Shown here in pieces: positions 7,569 through 15,774 of a stretch of 64,000 bases of DNA (positions are counted from its first letter, which is position 1; the number at the start of each line of letters is the position of its first letter). The DNA is from Tistlia consotensis USBA 355 (GTDB taxonomy: Bacteria > Pseudomonadota > Alphaproteobacteria > Kiloniellales > DSM-21159). A program made the position numbers and the translations under genes. The DNA lies in NCBI RefSeq assembly GCF_900177295.1, contig NZ_FWZX01000002.1, positions 218,124-282,123 of the forward strand, read 5' to 3'. A model generated the notes under the pieces. It was not told where the DNA came from. It searched no databases and saw only the letters and a program-made list of their open reading frames with translations.

Positions 7569-9143
7569 TCACGACCCGGCCGCTCGGTTGCCCTCGTCGC
7601 CGGCCAGCCGCAGCTCGCCGAGCGCCTTCCGCAGCTTCGGCGTCAGCTCGAAGCTGGTGCGCCGGCTCAGGACCAGGCGCCGGTAGAGCAGGCCGAGCCA
7701 GCGGTCGAGCCGCGGCCGGCGCGGCCGCAGGGCGGCCGCCTCGACGATCGCCCGGGCGGCGCGGTCGCTCGGCACCTCGGCGAGCTCCGGCGGGCGGATG
7801 AAGCCGGCGACGAAGCGCCGGCTCTTCTCGCCGCGCTCGGCCGCCGGCAGGGCCAGAAGCGCGCCGAGCCGGCGCGCCAGCTCCTCGACGCTGCCGGCGA
7901 CGTGCAGCAGGCCGCCGTTGATGCTGGTCAGGTGGTGGAAGTGCAGCGTGCCGGTCTGGGTCGCGCGGTAGCGCGGGTCGGTCACCGTCAGCACCGGCCG
8001 GCCCAGGATGCCGGCCTCGATCTGGGCGCTGGTGTTGATGCCGAAGACGGCGTCGCTGTGCCAGAGCGAGTCGAAGTACTGGTTGCGGCGGTCCCGGTCG
8101 ATCGGGTTGGCGCCGCTCCTCGGGAAGATCGCGACGTTGCCGAGGCCCGCCAGGTCCAGGCTCTCCCACTGCGCGGCGTTCTGCGGGTGCGGGCGGATCA
8201 GCACGCCGAGCGCGCGGGTCGCCGGCTCCGCGCGCAGGGCGCGGATCAGCTCGAGGCAGAAGGCGGCCTCGTTCTGGCCGATGAAGGGCGAGGAGCCGAC
8301 GTAGAGCAGGTAGCCGGGGCAGGGCGCCAGGCCGACCAGGGCGAGCAGGGCATCGCGGTCGAGGCTCGGCCGCCAGTCGAACCAGTGGTCGTAGCTCCAG
8401 GCGCCGCAGACCGTGACCATCCCGGCCGGCGCCCCGTGCAGCTCGACGGCCTCGGCCTTCTGCGCCTCGTTCCAGACCAGGATGCGCTCCGGCAGCACGC
8501 GCAGCCGGCCCTTGTTGGTCAGGTTGTCCCAGCTCGCGACCGCCAGCACCGAGGGGAGGCCGCGCAGCTTGGCCTCCTTGATCCAGTCGACCTGGTCGGT
8601 GCCGAGCCCGACCAGCGGCGAGACCACGACCAGGTCGGGCCGGAACAGCTCGAAGAAGCGGCTGACGATCGGCCGGACCGGCAGGCTCCATTCCAGCGCC
8701 GCGCCGAGCGACAGGGCGGTGCGCAGCGCCAGGGGCGAGCGCGACAGCAGGCGCTCGCCCAGGCCGACCGCCCAGGCCGGGGCGCGGTCGCGGGCACGCT
8801 CGCGCAGGGCGTCGGCCTCGGCGTAGCGCGGGTCGAGATAGCGCAGGTAGTCGATGCCGAAGCGCAGGCGCTCTGCCTGCTCGCGCCAGCTCACCCGGGC
8901 CGAGGGATCGCGCTTCTCGATGAACTGGCCGGTGATCGTCGGGTGGCTGCGGCAGAGCTCCTCGAACAGGGAGTCCTCGCCGAGCGGCCCGTGGGCGTCG
9001 AAGACGAAGTGCAGCCGGTGGCCCTGCCCGGCGAGCCGCCGCACGACCTCGAGCAGGTTGCGCAGATAGCTGGGATGGCGGATCGACAGCAGGATGCGCA
9101 AGGGCGGCTCTGGCTCGGCGGAGGAAGGCACGGTCGGCGGCAC
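7569..9143 (-). CDS. Glycosyltransferase-like protein (GT-B/CDP-glycerol transferase-like), copy 1
   Basis: This 524-residue protein has no clear membrane helix. The N-terminus (ILLSIRHPSYLRNLLEVVRRL) resembles the first Rossmann unit of GT-B enzymes. The C-terminal half has LIRPHP, a conserved (F/V)GINTSAQIEAGILGRPVLT segment and a late Asn-Gly-Gly, reminiscent of nucleotide-binding GT-B or CDP-glycerol phosphotransferase folds. It is a clear paralogue of the protein at 15771-17243, sharing SPL(V/I) and ASWDNL(T/S)NKG and the order of all motifs. The start is a GTG 119 bases after rmlD. Likely role: cytoplasmic transfer of a sugar or polyol phosphate during glycan assembly, with exact donor and acceptor unknown. 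Confidence 0.7.
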   Translation of the reverse strand: MPPTVPSSAEPEPPLRILLSIRHPSYLRNLLEVVRRLAGQGHRLHFVFDAHGPLGEDSLFEELCRSHPTITGQFIEKRDPSARVSWREQAERLRFGIDYLRYLDPRYAEADALRERARDRAPAWAVGLGERLLSRSPLALRTALSLGAALEWSLPVRPIVSRFFELFRPDLVVVSPLVGLGTDQVDWIKEAKLRGLPSVLAVASWDNLTNKGRLRVLPERILVWNEAQKAEAVELHGAPAGMVTVCGAWSYDHWFDWRPSLDRDALLALVGLAPCPGYLLYVGSSPFIGQNEAAFCLELIRALRAEPATRALGVLIRPHPQNAAQWESLDLAGLGNVAIFPRSGANPIDRDRRNQYFDSLWHSDAVFGINTSAQIEAGILGRPVLTVTDPRYRATQTGTLHFHHLTSINGGLLHVAGSVEELARRLGALLALPAAERGEKSRRFVAGFIRPPELAEVPSDRAARAIVEAAALRPRRPRLDRWLGLLYRRLVLSRRTSFELTPKLRKALGELRLAGDEGNRAAGS

Positions 9144-9262
9144 CAGGGTTCAGTGGCCGGACGATCCGGAACCGGCGCGAGACTCCGGTCGGCGGGCCTC
9201 GGGCTGCGCCGGCGGCCGGCTCGCCGGAGGCTTACGGCATGGCCGGTTGCGAGACAAGCCGC

Positions 9263-10153
9263 TTAGCCGGCCTGCTCCGCCGCCAGCAGTCGCTGCAGCA
9301 CCCGCTCGAGCGAGTCCTGCCAGGGCGGCAGCGCGACGCCGAAGGTCTGCCGCAGCAGCGCGCAGTCGAGCGCGCTGTTGCGCGGCCTCGGCGCCGGCGT
9401 CGGGTAGGCGCTGGTCGGGATCGGCCGCAGCGCCGGCCCGGCCCGGCCGGTCAGGCGCTCGCGCAGCCGGAAGATCTCGCAGGCGAAGCCGTACCAGCTG
9501 ACGATGCCGGCACCGGCGGCGTGGTAGGTGCCCCAGGCCGCCTCCGGCCGCAGCAGCGCGGGCGCGATGGCCAGGACGGCTGCCGCGAGGTCGGGGGCCG
9601 CGGTCGGGCAGCCCCGCTGGTCGTCGACGATCGACAGCGCGTCGCGCTCCTCGGCGAGGCGCAGCATGGTGCGCACGAAGTTGTGGCCCCAGGCGGCATA
9701 GACCCAGGAGGTGCGCAGGACGAGATGGCGGGGCCAGCGCGCGCGCACGGCGACCTCGCCGGCCAGCTTGCTGCGGCCGTAGACGCCGAGCGGGCCCGTC
9801 GGGTCGTCCTCGCGATAGGGCCGCTCCCCGGCGCCGTCGAAGACGTAGTCGGTCGAGAAGTGGACCAGCGGCAGGTCGTGGCGCGCGCAGGCCTCGGCGA
9901 TCGCGGCCGGTCCCGCCTCGTTGACGGCGAAGGCCGTGGCGGCGTCGCTCTCGGCCCTGTCGACGGCGGTGTAGGCGGCGGCGTTGACCACCAGGTCGGC
10001 GCCGGCGGCCTCGATCGCGGCGGCGACGGCGGCCGGATCGCAGAGATCGGCCGCGCGCCGGTCGAGCAGCGCGAGCTCGACGCCGCGCGGGCCCGCCGCC
10101 GCCGCGAGCGCGCGGCCGACCTGGCCGTCGGCGCCGAACACCAGGAGTCTCAT
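9263..10153 (-). CDS. rmlD: dTDP-4-dehydrorhamnose reductase
   Basis: This 296-residue NAD(P)H-dependent extended SDR catalyses the last step of dTDP-L-rhamnose synthesis. Visible signatures are the nucleotide motif [11 protein letters not shown] near the N-terminus, [18 protein letters not shown], the catalytic YGRSK (YxxxK) and LRTSWVYA. The ATG at 10153 gives the RmlD motif right at the N-terminus; an upstream in-frame ATG would add a low-complexity Ala-Gly leader encoded by a DNA repeat and is unlikely. It is divergent from rmlB. rmlA and rmlC are not in the window, so the full pathway needs genes elsewhere. Confidence 0.93.
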   Translation of the reverse strand: MRLLVFGADGQVGRALAAAAGPRGVELALLDRRAADLCDPAAVAAAIEAAGADLVVNAAAYTAVDRAESDAATAFAVNEAGPAAIAEACARHDLPLVHFSTDYVFDGAGERPYREDDPTGPLGVYGRSKLAGEVAVRARWPRHLVLRTSWVYAAWGHNFVRTMLRLAEERDALSIVDDQRGCPTAAPDLAAAVLAIAPALLRPEAAWGTYHAAGAGIVSWYGFACEIFRLRERLTGRAGPALRPIPTSAYPTPAPRPRNSALDCALLRQTFGVALPPWQDSLERVLQRLLAAEQAG

Positions 10154-10170
10154 GGTCCCAAGGCCTCTTC

Positions 10171-10206
10171 CCACTGCGCCGGCCACTGCGCCGGCCACTG
10201 CGCCGG
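10171..10206. repeat. Three perfect 12-bp tandem repeats in the rmlD leader
   Basis: The unit CCACTGCGCCGG occurs three times without interruption, starting 18 bases from the rmlD ATG. It lies between that ATG and the candidate promoter at 10223-10251, so it would be in the rmlD 5' leader. The repeat number could vary by slippage. Confidence 0.8.
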
Positions 10207-10222
10207 GCAGCGTGCCCGACCC

Positions 10223-10251
10223 GCTTTAGGCAAGCCCGCGGCCCTTGGCAA
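10223..10251 (-). promoter_or_regulatory. Candidate promoter for rmlD
   Basis: On the minus strand TTGCCA (10251-10246) is followed after exactly 17 bases by TAAAGC (10228-10223), about 70 bases before the rmlD ATG. The -35 is good and the -10 is weak. Support is positional and by motif only. Confidence 0.28.
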
Positions 10252-10341
10252 CCGGCGCAGCCTTCTGGCCGGCGACCGCGCCGCCGTGATATCAGGCCGC
10301 GCGAGGACGGCGACAGGCTGCGGCAGCGAGGGTCGGGCGGC

Positions 10342-11406
10342 ATGAAGGTACTGGTCACCGGCGGAGCGGGCTTCATCGGGTCCGCGGTGATCCGTCACCT
10401 GCTCGGCGCAGGCGACGACAGCGTCGTCAACCTCGACAAGCTGACCTATGCGGCCGACCTGCGCACCCTGGCCTCGGTCGCCGACTCGCCGCGCTACGCC
10501 TTCGAGAAGACCGACATCTGCGACGGCCCGGCGGTCGCTCGGACGCTGGAGCGGCATCGTCCCGACGCGATCGTGCACCTGGCCGCCGAATCCCACGTCG
10601 ACCGCTCGATCGACGCGCCGGCCGCCTTCATCGAGACCAACGTGGTCGGCAGCTACCGGCTGCTCGAGGCCGCCGCGGCCTATCGCCGGGGGCTGCCGGC
10701 CGCGGCGGCCGCAGCCTTCCGCTTCCTCCACGTCTCGACCGACGAGGTCTACGGCTCGCTGGGCGACAGCGGCCGCTTCACCGAGGCCACGGCCTATGCG
10801 CCGACCTCGCCCTATTCGGCCAGCAAGGCGGCCTCGGACCATCTGGCCAAGGCCTGGTTCCACACCTACGGCCTGCCGGTGATCGTCACCCATTGCGGCA
10901 ACAACTACGGGCCCTTCCAGTTCCCCGAGAAGCTGATCCCGCTGATGATCCTCAAGGCGCTGGCCGGCGAGCCGCTGCCGGTCTACGGCGACGGTCGCAA
11001 CGTGCGGGACTGGATCCATGTCGAGGATCACGCCCGGGCGCTCTGCCACGTCCTGCGCCACGGCCGGCCCGGCGAGACCTACAACGTCGGCGGCGGCGGC
11101 GAGTGCAGCAACCTCGCCGTGGTCGAGGGCATCTGCGATTTGCTCGACCGCCTGCGTCCGGCCGCCGGCGGCCCGCGTCGCGGGCTCGTCACCTTCGTCG
11201 CCGACCGGCCGGGCCACGACTTCCGCTACGCCATCGACGACCGGCGGCTGCGCGAGGAGCTGGGCTGGCAGCCGCAGGTCGACTTCGCCGAGGGCCTCAG
11301 CGCCACGGTGCAGTGGTACCTCGACCACGAGGACTGGTGGCGGCCGCTGGTCGCGGAGCGACAGGCGACCCGACGCGTCGGCCTGGAGACGGGCCGGAGC
11401 GCCTAG
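10342..11406 (+). CDS. rmlB: dTDP-glucose 4,6-dehydratase
   Basis: This 354-residue extended SDR converts dTDP-glucose to dTDP-4-keto-6-deoxyglucose, the first committed step to rhamnose and many other deoxysugars. The NAD motif TGGAGFIGS is at residues 6-14. The active-site STDEVYG (T133, D134, E135) and YSASK (Y158, K162) are all present and spaced as in RmlB. It is divergent from rmlD with 188 bases between the starts. The 4-keto-6-deoxy product could feed rhamnose or the other sugar-modifying enzymes of this locus. Confidence 0.95.
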   Translation: MKVLVTGGAGFIGSAVIRHLLGAGDDSVVNLDKLTYAADLRTLASVADSPRYAFEKTDICDGPAVARTLERHRPDAIVHLAAESHVDRSIDAPAAFIETNVVGSYRLLEAAAAYRRGLPAAAAAAFRFLHVSTDEVYGSLGDSGRFTEATAYAPTSPYSASKAASDHLAKAWFHTYGLPVIVTHCGNNYGPFQFPEKLIPLMILKALAGEPLPVYGDGRNVRDWIHVEDHARALCHVLRHGRPGETYNVGGGGECSNLAVVEGICDLLDRLRPAAGGPRRGLVTFVADRPGHDFRYAIDDRRLREELGWQPQVDFAEGLSATVQWYLDHEDWWRPLVAERQATRRVGLETGRSA

Positions 11407-11473
11407 GCGCCGCCGCGCAGCCGCGGCCCGGCTCTCGGCAATTGCGATTGCCCGGCGGACATGGTAGCAGCCC

Positions 11474-11493
11474 GCCGTGCCGTGCCGTGCCGT
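11474..11493. repeat. Four copies of a 5-bp unit (GCCGT)
   Basis: GCCGT is repeated four times in a row in the 143-base spacer between rmlB and the next epimerase gene. Simple repeats of this kind are slippage-prone. It ends 56 bases upstream of the ATG at 11550. Confidence 0.7.
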
Positions 11494-11549
11494 GCCTGTC
11501 CCGGCCGGCGTCCACTCCTGCATTTGGCTTCCGTCTGGCTCAAAAGATT

Positions 11550-12446
11550 ATGCGCGCTCTGGTAACCGGGGGATTGGGGTTCATCGGCTCCCACGTCATC
11601 GAAGCCCTTCTCGCGGAAGGCATCGACGTGGTCGCGGTCGACAATCTCTCGACCGGATCCCGCAAGAACGAGATCGACGGCGCCACCTACCGGATCGAGG
11701 ATCTGGCGGACACGCCGGACGAGATCCTGCTCGACAGCGACTACGTGTTCCACCTGGCGGCGCTGCCGCGCATCCAGCCGTCCTTCTCGGAGCCGGTCGA
11801 GCACGAGGAGGTCAACGTCGTCCTGACGATCCGGCTGCTGCAGCGGGTGATGCAGAGCAAGCGGCTGAAGAAGCTGGTCTTCTCCTCCTCCTCGGCGGTC
11901 TACGGCAATCCCGAGCAGACGCCGACTCCGGAGGACGCCCGGATCGCGCCGCTCAGCCCCTACGCCCTGCAGAAGTACGCGGCCGAGCAGTACTGTCTGC
12001 TGCTCGGCGAGCGCTTCGACCTGCCGGTCATCGCGCTGCGCTACTTCAATCCCTACGGGCCGCGCTCCTTCAACGCCAACAACCCCTACAACGCCTATTC
12101 CAGCGTCGTCGGCATCTTCACCAATCAGAAGAAGAGCGGCAGCCCGCTGACCATCACCGGCGACGGCCTGCAGGAGCGCGATTTCATCGACGTCCGGGAC
12201 GTCGCGCGCGCCAACCTGGCCGCGGCGCGCTCGCCGCTGACCAACCGGGTCTACAACGTCGGCACCGGTTCGCCGATCTCGATCCTGGAGCTGGCCCGCC
12301 GGCTCGATCATCCGATCGAGCACGTCGGCCCCCGGCTCGGCGAGGCTCGGATCACCCATGCCGACATCAGCCGGATCACCGCCGAGCTCGACTGGCGGCC
12401 GGCCATCTCGATCGACGAGGGAGTAGCGGAACTATGCGCCGAGTGA
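11550..12446 (+). CDS. NAD-dependent epimerase/dehydratase (UDP-glucose 4-epimerase-like)
   Basis: This 298-residue extended SDR has the NAD motif TGGLGFIGSH (residues 6-15), SSSSAVYG and the catalytic YALQK, followed by LRYFNPYGPRS as in GalE/WbpP-type NDP-sugar epimerases. It probably epimerises or dehydrates a nucleotide-hexose for glycan synthesis. The reading frame is open far upstream, but the ATG at 11550 places the glycine motif at the usual position and follows an A-rich stretch. It overlaps the next methyltransferase by 13 bases and heads the plus-strand operon that runs to 22513. The exact sugar is not identifiable. Confidence 0.9.
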   Translation: MRALVTGGLGFIGSHVIEALLAEGIDVVAVDNLSTGSRKNEIDGATYRIEDLADTPDEILLDSDYVFHLAALPRIQPSFSEPVEHEEVNVVLTIRLLQRVMQSKRLKKLVFSSSSAVYGNPEQTPTPEDARIAPLSPYALQKYAAEQYCLLLGERFDLPVIALRYFNPYGPRSFNANNPYNAYSSVVGIFTNQKKSGSPLTITGDGLQERDFIDVRDVARANLAAARSPLTNRVYNVGTGSPISILELARRLDHPIEHVGPRLGEARITHADISRITAELDWRPAISIDEGVAELCAE

Positions 12447-13009
12447 TTCTGGAACAGTCCGACGACTCCCAGGACAACCTGTTCTTCCACCTCGCGCGCT
12501 ACAAGTTCATCTCGCGGCTGGTCAAGCCGAGCGACCGCCTGATCGAGATCGGCTGCGGCAGCGGCTACGGCTCGCGCTACCTGTCGGACTACGTCGGCGA
12601 GGTCGTGGCGGTCGACGAGGAGGTCGAGATGATCGACTACGCCCGCGGCCGCTTCGTGAAGCCGAACCTGGCCTACGACACCGGCATCGGCGAGCGCAGC
12701 GGCTTCGACGTCGTGGTCTGCCTCGAGGTCATCGAGCACATGTCCAAGGACAAGGGGCGGCAGCTGCTGGCGACCATCAGGTCGCTGATGAATCCAGGCG
12801 GCGTCGCCTTCATCTCGACCCCGCGCAAGATCCCGAATCCGAGCGAAAACCGCAAGAAATACCACGTTCACGAGTACGAGTACGAAGAGTACCGCGAGAT
12901 CCTGGAGGAGACCTTCTCCCGGGCCCTGGTGCTGACCCAGGTCGACGAGATCATCTCGACGCACAATCCGGCTTGTGCATGGAATTTCGTCGCGATCTGC
13001 TACCAATAG
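12434..13009 (+). CDS. Class I SAM-dependent methyltransferase
   Basis: This 191-residue protein has a clear motif I (LIEIGCGSGYGSRYL), an acidic motif II (VVAVDEE) and a motif IV-like VVCLEVIEHM, as in the Methyltransf_11/UbiE-like group. It begins inside the end of the epimerase gene, which indicates coupled translation. In a polysaccharide locus it most likely O-methylates a sugar or a glycan chain end. The acceptor is unknown. Confidence 0.85.
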   Translation: MRRVILEQSDDSQDNLFFHLARYKFISRLVKPSDRLIEIGCGSGYGSRYLSDYVGEVVAVDEEVEMIDYARGRFVKPNLAYDTGIGERSGFDVVVCLEVIEHMSKDKGRQLLATIRSLMNPGGVAFISTPRKIPNPSENRKKYHVHEYEYEEYREILEETFSRALVLTQVDEIISTHNPACAWNFVAICYQ

Positions 13010-13044
13010 GGCGTGGAACCCTGAGGGACCTAGCGTCGCGAGAG

Positions 13045-14742
13045 ATGCCGGATCACGCCAAGCCCGAGTCCGAAGAGGAGATCGCTGCGCGCGCGGAGGA
13101 GGAGCCGGACGGAAGCTGGGCGGAGGACGGCTCGGACGAGGACGAGCTGGCCGCGCCGGCCGACCCGGGCGGCCTTTCGCCGATGGCGCTCAAGCAGCGC
13201 CGGCTGCTGATCGATCTCTGGGGCTTCCGGGTCCTGCTGGTCGACCTCTACTCCTACCAGTACGGCCACCTCGGCTACGAGCTGCTGATGGCCGCGCAGC
13301 GCGCCGAGGCGAGGTCGGCGGCGCTCTACGTCGTCAACAGCGTGGCGACGCCCAATCCGGCCCTGCTCGAGCTCGAGAGCCTGCGCTGCCGCAAGCTGCC
13401 GCGCAGCCGCCTCTTCGACGCCCTGGCCGGCTTCCTGTGGCGCCGGCTCTACGTCGACGTCGACGCGCGCTTCGAGGCGCTGGAGGGCGAGCTGGCCGGG
13501 CGGCGCGCCGAGCTGGAGCGGATCGCCGCCGAGGACCCGCACCAGTCGCGCTGGTACCGGCGCCTGCCGAAGTGGCTGTGCAGGGGCCAGCTCAAGGACT
13601 TCCTGCGCCGCAAGGAGCGCCTGATCCGCAAGCGGCGCTTCGAGCGCCGCGTCGCCCGGGCGCGGGCGGCGGCCGAGGCGACGCACCGGCGCCTAGTGGC
13701 GCTGCGCGCGGCACCCGGCCGTGCCGGCCGCTGGCCGGGCAATGTCGAGCAGGACTGGGAACTGGCCCGCCGCATCCACCGGGGCCGCCGGCTGGCGCGC
13801 GGCACGGACCGCCTGAGGGCCTACCTGGCGCGCAGCCAGATCGGCGAGGCGCCGGAGTTCCGGCTCCCCGCCGAGGCGCTGCGGGACTGCGGCCGGCTCG
13901 CCCGCTCCCTGGGCATCGCCGACGCGGATCCGGTCGTCTGCGTCCACGTGCGCGAAGCCGGCTACAAGGCCGGCCGCGAGATCGAGGAGAAGGCGACGAC
14001 CCGCCGCCACGACGTCACGCGCAACGCCGACATCGCGACCTACTTCCCGGCGATCGACCGGCTGGTCGCGGGCGGCTACCGGGTGGTGCGGATCGGTGAT
14101 CCCAGCATGACCCCGGTCGAGCGGCCCGGGGTCGTCGACCTGGCGACCTCGCCGCAGCGCACGCCGATGCTCGAGCTCTACTTCCTGGACCGCAGCCGCT
14201 TCCTGCTCGGCTCGGAATCGGGGCCCTATCACGTCTGCTACCTGTTCGGCACGCCGACCCTGATCGCCAATGCCACGGACGTCATCGGCGGCTATCCGAT
14301 CCGCAGCTTCGACCGCTACCTGCTGAAGCGCGTGCGGGACCGGGAGACCGGGCAGCTGCTCGACCTCGAGGGCCTGGTCGGCAGCAGGCACTACGAGCAC
14401 TTCCGCGACATCGACTTCTTCGAGTATCTCGACAACAGCGCCGGGGAGATCCTGGCGGCCGTCGAGGAGATGCTCGCGGTGGTCGAGGGCCGGGCGGCGC
14501 CGGCCAATGCCGCGCAGCGGCACTTCCACGACCGCTGCCTCGCCTCGTCGATCGAGCTCACCCGCGAGCTCGCCTATGTGCGCAAGTGGGGCGCGGACGC
14601 CGGGTTCCTGGGACGCGGCTTCATCTGCCAGGCCTTCCTTGATAGCCTTTCGGCCGCATCGGAGGCCGCTCCCCGACCGCTGCCGGTGCCGGCGGCGGTG
14701 CGGCATTCGGCGGGCGGCGGCTCAACTCTCGGAGGCAGGTGA
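13045..14742 (+). CDS. TIGR04372-like glycosyltransferase
   Basis: This 565-residue protein has no strong membrane helix. It resembles the TIGR04372 family of putative glycosyltransferases: VCVHVREAGYKAGRE followed by HDVTRNADIATYFPAID, GGYRVVRIGD, and LLGSESGPYHVCYLFGTPT, a late nucleotide-sugar-like pocket also seen in GT-B/fucosyltransferase folds. Residues 1-45 are acidic and low complexity, and an Arg-rich helical insert occupies about 165-230. ATG 13045 was chosen because it avoids the overlap with the methyltransferase required by a start at 12973, which remains possible. The next gene starts immediately after its stop. Confidence 0.75.
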   Translation: MPDHAKPESEEEIAARAEEEPDGSWAEDGSDEDELAAPADPGGLSPMALKQRRLLIDLWGFRVLLVDLYSYQYGHLGYELLMAAQRAEARSAALYVVNSVATPNPALLELESLRCRKLPRSRLFDALAGFLWRRLYVDVDARFEALEGELAGRRAELERIAAEDPHQSRWYRRLPKWLCRGQLKDFLRRKERLIRKRRFERRVARARAAAEATHRRLVALRAAPGRAGRWPGNVEQDWELARRIHRGRRLARGTDRLRAYLARSQIGEAPEFRLPAEALRDCGRLARSLGIADADPVVCVHVREAGYKAGREIEEKATTRRHDVTRNADIATYFPAIDRLVAGGYRVVRIGDPSMTPVERPGVVDLATSPQRTPMLELYFLDRSRFLLGSESGPYHVCYLFGTPTLIANATDVIGGYPIRSFDRYLLKRVRDRETGQLLDLEGLVGSRHYEHFRDIDFFEYLDNSAGEILAAVEEMLAVVEGRAAPANAAQRHFHDRCLASSIELTRELAYVRKWGADAGFLGRGFICQAFLDSLSAASEAAPRPLPVPAAVRHSAGGGSTLGGR

Positions 14743-15774
14743 ATGGGGCTCGGCCCGCCGGTTTTCTCGCTCTACAAGTTCATGATCGACCAGGGGCTGT
14801 TCGAGGGCGTCGATTCCGTCGTCGAGATCGGCTCCCAGGAGTACGACACCAAGCGGCCGGAGTACGATGCCGTCCTGGAGCGCCTCTGCGCCCAGTGCGG
14901 CGTGGAGACGCCCCCGGGGCGCGACCCGGAGACCGGCCGCTACAAGGGCCCGGCCGGCGACCTCTACCGCCTGCTCGGCTGCCGCTACGCCTCGCTCGAC
15001 ATCGACGGCCGCTTCGGGGCGATCGCCTTCGACCTGAACTACGACAGGATCGGCGAGGACCTGCGCTGGTCCTCGGCCCTGACCACCAACCTCGGCACCA
15101 CCGAGCACGTCTTCAACCAGGACAACTGCTTCAGGACGATCCACGACCTGACCCGGCCGGGCGGGCTGATGCTGCACGTCCTGCCGATGAACAACTACGT
15201 CAACCACGGCCTCTTCTCCTACTCGCCGACCTTCTTCGACTCGCTGGCCGCGGCCAACGGCTACGAGCTGCTCGGCCTGTGGCTGACCGCCAAGCCCCAC
15301 CTCAACCTGCTGCCGCCGGCCCGCCCGCGCTTCCCGGCCGGCCGCAGCATGGTGATCGCGCTGTCGCGCCGCAGCGACGAGCGCGACTTCGTGATGCCGC
15401 TGCAGCTGTCCAATCCGATGCTCGTCGACGACGCGATGGAGGCCCGCTACGCGACGACGGAGCGCCGGGACAGGTCGAGCGCGCGGGGCCTGCGCTACGA
15501 CGGCGTGGTCTTCGTCGACCTGGAGACCTTCGCCTCAGAGCTGCTGGCCCCCGGCGACGAGCGCCTGGCCGCGCTGGCCAAGTCGGCGCGGAAGCCGGCC
15601 GGTAAGCGCCCGGCGGCCAAGGAGAAGGCGAAGCCCGAGAGGGCCGAGGGAGCGACCGAGGCGGCCGGCGCCGAGCCGCCGAGGGAAAAGAAGGCGAAGC
15701 AGGCCCGGCCGGCCAAGGCCAGGCCGCCGAAGCAGCGCTCGCTCCTGGGCCGGCTGTTCGGCGCCGGGGCATGA
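14743..15774 (+). CDS. Methyltransferase-like protein with Lys/Ala/Pro-rich tail
   Basis: This is a 343-residue protein. The first 200 residues look like a class I methyltransferase core with a degenerate motif I (SVVEIGSQEYD) and a motif around TTEHVFNQDNCFRTIHD followed by TRPGGLMLHVLPMNNY, typical of the post-substrate strand. Residues about 276-343 form a basic, low-complexity Lys/Ala/Pro tail that may bind nucleic acid, phospholipid or a partner. The ATG follows the upstream TGA without a gap and the stop overlaps the next ATG (ATGA). A sugar or glycan methyl transfer role is inferred from context. The weak SAM motif leaves room for a non-enzymatic role. Confidence 0.6.
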   Translation: MGLGPPVFSLYKFMIDQGLFEGVDSVVEIGSQEYDTKRPEYDAVLERLCAQCGVETPPGRDPETGRYKGPAGDLYRLLGCRYASLDIDGRFGAIAFDLNYDRIGEDLRWSSALTTNLGTTEHVFNQDNCFRTIHDLTRPGGLMLHVLPMNNYVNHGLFSYSPTFFDSLAAANGYELLGLWLTAKPHLNLLPPARPRFPAGRSMVIALSRRSDERDFVMPLQLSNPMLVDDAMEARYATTERRDRSSARGLRYDGVVFVDLETFASELLAPGDERLAALAKSARKPAGKRPAAKEKAKPERAEGATEAAGAEPPREKKAKQARPAKARPPKQRSLLGRLFGAGA

